Positions 58,730 to 64,000 of a DNA stretch of 64,000 nt are shown piece by piece. The DNA is taken from positions 1-64,000 of the forward strand of contig NZ_BMNB01000024.1 of NCBI RefSeq assembly GCF_014646235.1, read 5' to 3'. This DNA comes from Micromonospora sonchi (GTDB lineage Bacteria; Actinomycetota; Actinomycetes; Mycobacteriales; Micromonosporaceae). The notes beneath the pieces were generated by a model. It was not told where the DNA came from. It worked only from the letters and a program-made list of their open reading frames with translations, and did no database searches. The translations under genes were made by a program, and so were the position numbers. The first letter of the stretch is position 1. Every line of letters begins with the position of its first letter.

Positions 58730-59113
58730 ATGCGATCGACTTCGCGTCCCGCGCTGCGGGAACCGTCGTACTTCGTCCTTGCTGCCCTGCTCGGTGGCCC
58801 GCTCCACGGTTATGCCGTGATCAAGCGGGTGACTGAGCTGTCCGATGAACGGGTGACACTCGCTGCCGGCTCGCTGTACTCGGTGATCGACCGGCTGCTC
58901 GGCGAGGGGCTCATCACCGCCGACGGTGAAGAGATCGTCAACGGGCGTGCCCGTCGCTACTACCGGCTCAGCGACGAGGGCTACCGCGTACTCGCCGAGG
59001 AAGCCGACCGGCTCGCCCGGGCCGCCCGGGTGGTCATGGACCGCCTGCCGCACCGGAGTTTCCCGCAGGGAAGCACCCATCAACCTTCTATCGTGAGGAT
59101 CAGACCAGCATGA
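58730..59113 (+). CDS. PadR-family transcriptional regulator
   Basis: A 127-residue regulator: PSYFVLAALLGGPLHGYAVI starts the winged helix, then VTLAAGSLYSVIDRLLGEGL, with the recognition helix, and RARRYYRLSDEGYRVLAEEA in the wing. PadR proteins repress their own operons and respond to antibiotics, phenolics or membrane stress. It overlaps the membrane-protein gene by four bases, so it probably senses the state of that partner. It is likely translated from a leaderless mRNA. Confidence 0.9.
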   Translation: MRSTSRPALREPSYFVLAALLGGPLHGYAVIKRVTELSDERVTLAAGSLYSVIDRLLGEGLITADGEEIVNGRARRYYRLSDEGYRVLAEEADRLARAARVVMDRLPHRSFPQGSTHQPSIVRIRPA

Positions 59114-60006
59114 GTTCTGATGTTCTGGAGAAGCGCTACCGCATGCTGCTGCGGGCCTATCCGGCCGGTTACCGCCGCGAACGCGCCGACGAACTGATCG
59201 ACACGTTGATCGGCGACGAACCGACCACCCGCCGCTGGCCCAGCATCCGGCAGGCAGCCTCGCTGATCCGGGGCGCCCTACAGGTGCACGGTGGCAGCAC
59301 CGCGGCCCGGCCCACCGCCGTGCTGCTCTGGCAGGGCATCCACCTGGGCGCCATGGCGGTGCTGGCGCTGGGGGCGCTCATCGGCCTGGACGACCTCGTC
59401 GAGGCGTTCCAGTTCGGCGGACTCTCGGACCCCCTGGCCGTCCTGCGGAATCAGGGCATCCACGCGGTCATGGTGAGCGCGGCGCTGGTGGCGCTCGTCG
59501 CGGGCCGCACCCGCACCGCTGCCGTCCTGGTGGTGGCTGCGGCGGTGGTGCCGACCGTCATCTCCCCGTACCTGCTCTCCAACAGCCTGCCGCAGTGGTG
59601 GGCACCGGTTGTCGCCACGCCTTTGATCATGGTGGGCCTGCGGCGTCCGGCGGACGTGCCGCCGGCGCCTCGAGCCAACGCCGTTCTGGTCACCGCCGGC
59701 ATACTCGCCCTGCATCTGATCCCTGCGGAAGGCTTCCGCATGGTCGGCATGAGCTCGCAGATCGTTGCCGCCACCATGGTGATCGCCGGGGCAGGCGCCT
59801 TCCTGTGGGTGGCGACGGCCGACCAGCGACTGCTGATCGCCGTCGCCCCCACCCTCCTGCTGGGCACGCTCTACCAACTGGGCAACGCCGGGCCGACGGG
59901 GGAACTGCTGCACCGGCCCGACGCCCTGCCGTCCCTGGTCGTCGCGGTCCTCATGGCAGTCGGCGCGGTCGTCTCGACCCGGATGCGGCAGCGCACCCGC
60001 GCCTGA
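59110..60006 (+). CDS. Membrane protein paired with the PadR regulator
   Basis: A 298-residue protein. An N-terminal soluble part (YRMLLRAYPAGYRRERADEL) precedes about seven to eight membrane helices, from VLLWQGIHLGAMAVLALGAL to VVAVLMAVGAVVSTRMRQ. This layout is standard for the membrane partner encoded with PadR regulators in actinobacteria, of unknown function. ATG 59110 overlaps the PadR stop by four bases. It is followed by a bidirectional hairpin. Confidence 0.75.
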   Translation: MSSDVLEKRYRMLLRAYPAGYRRERADELIDTLIGDEPTTRRWPSIRQAASLIRGALQVHGGSTAARPTAVLLWQGIHLGAMAVLALGALIGLDDLVEAFQFGGLSDPLAVLRNQGIHAVMVSAALVALVAGRTRTAAVLVVAAAVVPTVISPYLLSNSLPQWWAPVVATPLIMVGLRRPADVPPAPRANAVLVTAGILALHLIPAEGFRMVGMSSQIVAATMVIAGAGAFLWVATADQRLLIAVAPTLLLGTLYQLGNAGPTGELLHRPDALPSLVVAVLMAVGAVVSTRMRQRTRA

Positions 60007-60016
60007 CCAACCGACC

Positions 60017-60042
60017 GGCGGTCCGGCCACGGCCGGACCGCC
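60017..60042. terminator. Bidirectional hairpin between convergent genes
   Basis: GGCGGTCCGGCC (60017-60028) and GGCCGGACCGCC (60031-60042) form a perfect 12-pair stem around a two-base gap. It lies between the convergent stops at 60006 and 60047 and has no T-tract. It can terminate either transcript. Confidence 0.75.
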
Positions 60043-60046
60043 CGGG

Positions 60047-61294
60047 CTACGGCGCTGGTACCGAGATCGGTGACCACGTCACCCCGCCGTCCAGCGACGT
60101 CGAGTAGGACCCGTTGCCCTTCTGGGCCGTGATTATCCCGCTGCGTTCGATGAAGTAGGAGACATTGGGCCCGGCCCCCGGTCTCGTAAAGGTGCGCCCC
60201 CCGTCGGCGCTGGTCATCGGGCCGTTGAGCTCCGTGCCGATCAGAAGACGTCCATCCGGTCGGACGATCGCGCCCAGGATCGAGGCGGGTTGCTCTTCGC
60301 CGTTCCGGATCCGGGTCCACGTTCGGCCCGCGTCCGTGCTGGCGTACATGGGCCCGAAGCCGTTCTTGGCGTCCTCGCGCTGGACGGAGAACACCGCGTA
60401 CCAGAGGCTGCCAGGTCCCACCAGCAGCCTGGGCCCGTACAGCAGCTTGTCCGGCTTGGGGAATCGCGACACCGACCAGGTACGGCCGCCGTCGCGCGTA
60501 GTGGCCAGAGCGGGAACGTCGCCCCGGGCGGTGCCGGAGATCCATCGGGTGCCGTCAGGGGCGATCGTGGACTCCGACGAGCCGTGGACCCGCTCCAACG
60601 GCACGTTGGGCACCTTCAGGCGCAGGCCGGTGTCCGGGTCGATCACCGTCAGTTCGCGGATTTCGCAGTTCGTATCGCGACAACGAACGTGTAGACGCCC
60701 GGCGGCTGGGATCTCGGCGACGTTTCGCGCCACGGAGTCGGGTGCCGAACGCCACGTACGGCCGGCGTTGATGCTCACCCACCACTTTCCGCGGTCTTCG
60801 ATCACGACGGTATCTGTGGTGACAGCGTGCAGGTCGGCGCTATAGCCCTCGGTCGGTGGAACCTTCGCCAACGGAAGCGCCCGATGCTGGTAGGTGCGAC
60901 CACCGTCGATGCTGACTGCCAGGCCGTACGAGCAATGCTGCTTACCGTCGGGGCAGGTCGCGGTCAGCGCGAACCCGTGATCCCGGTCGACGAACTGAAC
61001 GAACAGGGCATCGAATCGCGCCCTGTTCACCTCGCCGGCATCCACTCCGGTAACGGCATTATCGGAGTACGTCGCGTTCGCCGCCGCGGCGCTGCCCCGG
61101 CTGACCTTCCCGTCAGGTGCCCGGTGCGTAACCGAAACGCCGATCGTCGCCAGCAACGCCGCCACAACGAAGGCGCTACCAACTCGGCGGCGCCACCAAT
61201 CTGCGGTCTGCGGCCGCCGGTCAGACGGTAGCTCGTCATGAGGTGGGTTGGGCTCACTCCAGACGATCAGCTCGCGGCGCGGTGTGACGGGCAT
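60047..61294 (-). CDS. Membrane-anchored BNR/sialidase-like beta-propeller protein
   Basis: A 415-residue protein. One N-terminal membrane segment (RRVGSAFVVAALLATIGVSV, about residues 36-55) is preceded by a cytoplasmic basic tail. Outside, the chain has several BNR/Asp-box motifs: SIDGGRTYQ, SINAGRTWR, TRDGGRTWS, STDAGRTWT, SADGGRTFT and SLDGGVTWS. These match the VPS10/BNR-type propeller fold of sialidase-like sensors and enzymes; no catalytic set is clear. ATG 61294 has AGGAG eight bases upstream. The function is unknown, possibly an extracellular sensor. Confidence 0.8.
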   Translation of the reverse strand: MPVTPRRELIVWSEPNPPHDELPSDRRPQTADWWRRRVGSAFVVAALLATIGVSVTHRAPDGKVSRGSAAAANATYSDNAVTGVDAGEVNRARFDALFVQFVDRDHGFALTATCPDGKQHCSYGLAVSIDGGRTYQHRALPLAKVPPTEGYSADLHAVTTDTVVIEDRGKWWVSINAGRTWRSAPDSVARNVAEIPAAGRLHVRCRDTNCEIRELTVIDPDTGLRLKVPNVPLERVHGSSESTIAPDGTRWISGTARGDVPALATTRDGGRTWSVSRFPKPDKLLYGPRLLVGPGSLWYAVFSVQREDAKNGFGPMYASTDAGRTWTRIRNGEEQPASILGAIVRPDGRLLIGTELNGPMTSADGGRTFTRPGAGPNVSYFIERSGIITAQKGNGSYSTSLDGGVTWSPISVPAP

Positions 61295-61391
61295 ACGGCC
61301 ATCTCCTCCCGGTAGGTGCATGAACGATCGACACCGCCGGGACGAGAAGGGTTCCAAACCAGGGCTGGAGGCACGGGGCCAGATTCAGACG

Positions 61392-61736
61392 CTACAGACC
61401 GTTGGCTTGACGGAGTTCGGCAGCCATCTGCGATGAGCTGTGGTCAGGCTCCACACCTTCGACAAGAATCACCTCGCCGGCGAGGTGCATCGTCCGTAGC
61501 GGCTTGATCTCCTGATAGTTGCTGGAGTCGTACCAGGAGCGGGCCTTGGTCATGTCAGGAAACTCGATGATCACCACGTCGCCCGGCCAGCTGCCCTCCA
61601 GTACGTCGATGGTTCCTCCGTGGACGATGAACCGCCCACCGAAGGGGGCGAGGGTGACCTGGACGCGCTCCATGTACTCCAGCACGTCGGCGTGGATGGG
61701 TTCCCTGCGCAGGTGAGCAAGCGCGTACGCGGTCAT
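61392..61736 (-). CDS. DUF1330 domain protein
   Basis: A 114-residue protein: MTAYALAHLRREPIHADVLE, GRFIVHGGTIDVLEGSWPGD, VVIIEFPDMTKARSWYDSSN and YQEIKPLRTMHLAGEVILVE. These are the two halves of the dimeric alpha/beta-barrel DUF1330 fold, of unknown function. ATG 61736 has GGAGAAG three bases upstream. It is divergent from the XRE regulator gene with a shared promoter region holding a palindrome. Confidence 0.85.
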   Translation of the reverse strand: MTAYALAHLRREPIHADVLEYMERVQVTLAPFGGRFIVHGGTIDVLEGSWPGDVVIIEFPDMTKARSWYDSSNYQEIKPLRTMHLAGEVILVEGVEPDHSSSQMAAELRQANGL

Positions 61737-61843
61737 GACTTCTCCGTTCGTCAGGTCGGTTCCCGGGCGCTGTTTCGCGGGAACGGCGCAGGGTTGCCGC
61801 CGCACCTGGAAGAGATGATCTCCGGCGCCTTGGCGCGCTGTCG

Positions 61844-61860
61844 ATTACCCCGCAGGTAAT
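61844..61860. promoter_or_regulatory. Palindrome ATTACC-N5-GGTAAT between divergent genes
   Basis: ATTACC (61844-61849) and GGTAAT (61855-61860) with a five-base centre. It lies between the DUF1330 gene and the XRE regulator, directly upstream of the likely -10 of the regulator (TAGGGT, 61884-61889). A site for the adjacent regulator is the natural reading. Confidence 0.65.
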
Positions 61861-61896
61861 GATCTGTGCGCCAGCTCGGCAACTAGGGTCGGCGGC

Positions 61897-62706
61897 GTGA
61901 CGACTATGACCAGGATGGTGCGGCCAGTCGGGGATCTGCTGCGCGACTGGCGCCGAACTCGCGGGATGAGTCAGCTTGACCTATCGATCGAGGCGGGGGT
62001 GTCGGCCCGGCATCTGAGCTTCGTAGAGACCGGCCGAGCCCGGCCGAGCCCGGAATTGATCCTGCGGCTGGCGGAGCAGCTTGACATGCCGCTGGCGGAG
62101 CGCAACAGGATGCTGCTCGCCGGCGGCTACGCGCCCGCCTACCCCAGCCACGAGCTGAGCGACCCAGAACTGGCTCCGGTACGTGCCGCCGCACGGCACG
62201 TCCTCGACGGACACAGCCCGTACCCCGCAGTCCTCATCGACCAGCACTGGCGTCTCGTCGAAGCCAACCCTGCCGTCGCCCTGCTCACCGCCGGCGCCGA
62301 GCCCCACCTCCTCACCCCACCGATCAACGTGCTGCGGCTCAGCCTGCACCCCGACGGCATGGCTCCGCGAATCCTCAACCTGCCCGAGTGGCGCGCCCAC
62401 CTGCTCCACCGGCTGCGCCAGCAGGCCGCGACAACCAACGACCCGGCCCTGTACGAACTACACGAGGAGCTTCGGGGCTACCCCGGCGGCAACGGCCATG
62501 CGGCACCGATCAATGACGCCGTTTCGCGCGTCGTCATCCCGCTCCGGTACCGCCACAACGACCAGGAGCTGTCCTTCTTCAGCACCACCACCCTCTTCGG
62601 TACGCCACTGGACGTCACCGTCGCCGGGCTGGCCATCGAGGCCTTCTTCCCTGCCGACCCGACGACCACCGAAACGCTCCACACTTTCGCCCTCGCCAAG
62701 GCATGA
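61897..62706 (+). CDS. XRE-family regulator with MmyB-like ligand domain
   Basis: A 269-residue regulator. The N-terminal helix-turn-helix reads LLRDWRRTRGMSQLDLSIEA then GVSARHLSFVETGRARPSPE (about residues 12-52). The rest, with AARHVLDGHSPYPAVLIDQH, WRLVEANPAVALL and VIPLRYRHNDQELSFFSTTT, is the MmyB-like PAS-related domain, which binds fatty acid or similar ligands. It probably controls the divergent DUF1330 gene and itself through the palindrome at 61844-61860. GTG 61897 lies 7 bases after the likely -10, so the transcript may be leaderless; ATG 61906 is an alternative. Confidence 0.9.
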   Translation: MTTMTRMVRPVGDLLRDWRRTRGMSQLDLSIEAGVSARHLSFVETGRARPSPELILRLAEQLDMPLAERNRMLLAGGYAPAYPSHELSDPELAPVRAAARHVLDGHSPYPAVLIDQHWRLVEANPAVALLTAGAEPHLLTPPINVLRLSLHPDGMAPRILNLPEWRAHLLHRLRQQAATTNDPALYELHEELRGYPGGNGHAAPINDAVSRVVIPLRYRHNDQELSFFSTTTLFGTPLDVTVAGLAIEAFFPADPTTTETLHTFALAKA

Positions 62707-62711
62707 GTTGG

Positions 62712-63764
62712 TCAGACCGGGGTGGGCGCCGCCAGAAGAGCGCGCAGCTCGCGGACCGCTGCCCGCCCGGCACGGTTCGCCCCGACTGTGCTCGCGGACG
62801 GTCCGTAGCCGACCAGGTGGATCCGCGGGTCGGCGACCACCCGGGTGCCGTCCACGACGATGCCGCCGCGGGACCCCCGCAGCCGCAGCGGGGCCAGGTG
62901 GTCGAGCGCCGGCCGGAAGCCGGTGCACCAGAGGATGACGTCCACGTCCTGCGCCGCGCCGTCGCGCCACTGGACGCCGTCGGGAACGATCCGGTCGAAC
63001 ATCGGCCGGCGTAGGAGAAGACCGCGTTCCCGGGCTTCGAGCAGCTGCGGTGTCCACGACAGTTCGGTCGCGCTGGCGATGCTTCCCGGGGGCAGGCCGG
63101 CCCGGACCCGTGCCTCCACCTTGGCGACCACCTCGCGTCCGTAGTCGGGCGTGAACGGCCCGTCCCGGAAAACCGGCGGCCGGCGGGTGACCCAGGCCGT
63201 CGTCGCCGCGACGTCGGCGATCTCGACCAGGAGCTGCACCGCTGACGTTCCGCCCCCGACGACAACCACCCGCTTCCCGGCGAATTCCGCCGGCCCCCGG
63301 TAGTGGGCGGTGTGCAGCTGCCGCCCGTGGAACGTTTCCTGTCCCGGGTAGTACGGCACGAACGGCCTGGTCCACGTTCCAGTGGCGTTGATCAGTGCCC
63401 GGGTGGTCCAGGTGCTGTTGCCGGCTTCGACGAGGAGTCGTCCGTCGGGGGCGTTCCGGACGGCCGTGACGGCGACTGGCCGCTGCACATCGATGCCGTA
63501 TTTGCTCTCAAAGGCGGCGAAATAGGCCGCCACCGCGTCAGCGGCTGGTTCGTCGGGCGACGGAGGCGTGAAGTGCATGCCGGGCAGGTCGAAGATCCCG
63601 TGCACGGTCGCCATGCGCAGCGTCGGCCACCGGTGCTGCCAGGCCCCGCCAGGTGCCGGGTTGGCGTCCAGGACGGCGAAGTCAAAGCCGGAGGAGCGCA
63701 GGTGGTACCCGCTGGACAGCCCCGCCTGTCCGGCGCCGATAACCACCACATCCGTCTCCCGCAT
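62712..63764 (-). CDS. FAD/NAD(P)-binding flavin monooxygenase-like protein
   Basis: A 350-residue flavoprotein: FAD site VVVIGAGQAGLSSGYHL (about residues 6-22), FDLPGMHFTPPSPDEPA, ALINATGTWTRPFVPYYPGQ as the FMO-like Baeyer-Villiger or thiol-oxidation type block, and a second Rossmann site VVVVGGGTSAVQLLVEIA for NADPH. It ends with DVILWCTGFRPALDH. Members oxidise amines, thiols or ketones; substrate unknown. It converges on the XRE regulator gene with a 5-base gap. Confidence 0.85.
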   Translation of the reverse strand: MRETDVVVIGAGQAGLSSGYHLRSSGFDFAVLDANPAPGGAWQHRWPTLRMATVHGIFDLPGMHFTPPSPDEPAADAVAAYFAAFESKYGIDVQRPVAVTAVRNAPDGRLLVEAGNSTWTTRALINATGTWTRPFVPYYPGQETFHGRQLHTAHYRGPAEFAGKRVVVVGGGTSAVQLLVEIADVAATTAWVTRRPPVFRDGPFTPDYGREVVAKVEARVRAGLPPGSIASATELSWTPQLLEARERGLLLRRPMFDRIVPDGVQWRDGAAQDVDVILWCTGFRPALDHLAPLRLRGSRGGIVVDGTRVVADPRIHLVGYGPSASTVGANRAGRAAVRELRALLAAPTPV

Positions 63765-63944
63765 GTGCGGGATAACGTCTCAGGCTAACCCGGGCCTTCC
63801 CACCGGCGATGGATCTCACACCGCCCGGACGTACCCTGTGGCTGTCGAAAATGCGATCTGACCTGCTCAGGGCCGAGTCGTGGGCCATGACGACCGATCG
63901 TCGCTGGTTCGGCTTGTCACCCTGTCTGCTTAGGCTTCGCAGTC

Positions 63945-64000
63945 ATGGCCGGGACTTCCGAGATGTCGATGTGCGCCGCGCTGCTGGACCGGTCGGTGGC
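63945..64000 (+). CDS. Start of an unidentified gene running off the window
   Basis: ATG 63945 opens a frame MAGTSEMSMCAALLDRSV that continues to the edge. TAGGCT at 63931-63936, eight bases before the ATG, could be a -10 for a leaderless transcript, but no good -35 is seen. The fragment is too short to identify. Confidence 0.3.
   Translation, partial: MAGTSEMSMCAALLDRSV

Noticed and set aside
1-64000. tRNA or rRNA genes
   Set aside because: Reading through the gaps showed no cloverleaf-like sequence or conserved rRNA segment. A covariance search would be needed to exclude one fully.

Overview
The window reads as chromosomal DNA of a high-GC actinobacterium, probably Micromonospora or a close relative in the Micromonosporaceae. 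This is an inference from very high GC with strong third-position GC, GTG/TTG starts, F420-linked genes and a run of genes matching the actinobacterial SCO2521 to SCO2525 families. I see no rRNA, tRNA or CRISPR array.

Region 1 (1-4.5 kb) is partly eroded. It holds the tail of a transposase, an uncharacterised 305-residue protein, a DUF4326 gene, a 5'-truncated and frameshifted Ser/Thr kinase-TPR remnant, an intact secreted DUF6528-type protein, and two decayed genes.

Region 2 (4.6-14.8 kb) is the strongest candidate for an undescribed system. A 1405-residue DUF4062-NACHT-HEAT STAND NTPase is divergent from a SCO2521-family gene. That gene converges on a tightly coupled set of SCO2525-like methyltransferase, SCO2524-like helical protein, SCO2523-like P-loop protein (Walker Lys replaced by Arg) and SCO2522-like protein.

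Region 3 (15-20 kb) holds a secreted GH43 enzyme with a galactose-binding-like C-terminal domain under LacI-type operators and ending in a strong hairpin, then a GIY-YIG-like protein, an EamA transporter and an F420-dependent NADP reductase.

Region 4 (20-51 kb) is a catabolic island for an unidentified acid or amide processed as CoA thioesters. ETF beta/alpha and the F420 reductase can serve acyl-CoA dehydrogenases and an F420/FMN-type oxidoreductase. A 13-gene minus-strand operon (33317 down to 22038), mostly joined by 1-8 base overlaps, carries MaoC hydratases, an LLM oxidoreductase, a CaiB CoA-transferase, MmgE/PrpD, a tandem RidA protein, a thiolase-fold protein with its DUF35 partner, an acyl-CoA dehydrogenase, a CitE-like lyase, a cupin and a thioesterase. 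A second minus-strand operon (43844 down to 33495) carries a peptide-type ABC importer, cupin, alpha/beta hydrolase, crotonase, hotdog protein, acyl-CoA ligase and a FadR/GntR regulator. A divergent plus-strand operon has acyl-CoA dehydrogenase, VOC protein, MFS transporter, amidase and a small AtzG/GatC-like protein. It converges on a short acyl-CoA dehydrogenase/crotonase operon. A shared motif built on CAGACGTTTG lies in three of the promoter regions. One copy sits exactly between the -35 and -10 of the 13-gene operon, so the GntR protein probably controls the island.

Region 5 (51-64 kb) is a patchwork of small housekeeping and regulatory genes: cyclase-like, tRNA-binding, P-loop kinase, NUDIX, APH-like kinase, LURP-like, PadR plus membrane protein, a beta-propeller membrane protein, DUF1330 plus XRE regulator, and a flavin monooxygenase. 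It includes two clear pseudogenes (an S9 peptidase without its catalytic-serine segment and a GNAT with deletions) and a 1.1-kb gene-poor stretch with a striking tandem palindrome. A gene starts at the right edge and runs out of the window.
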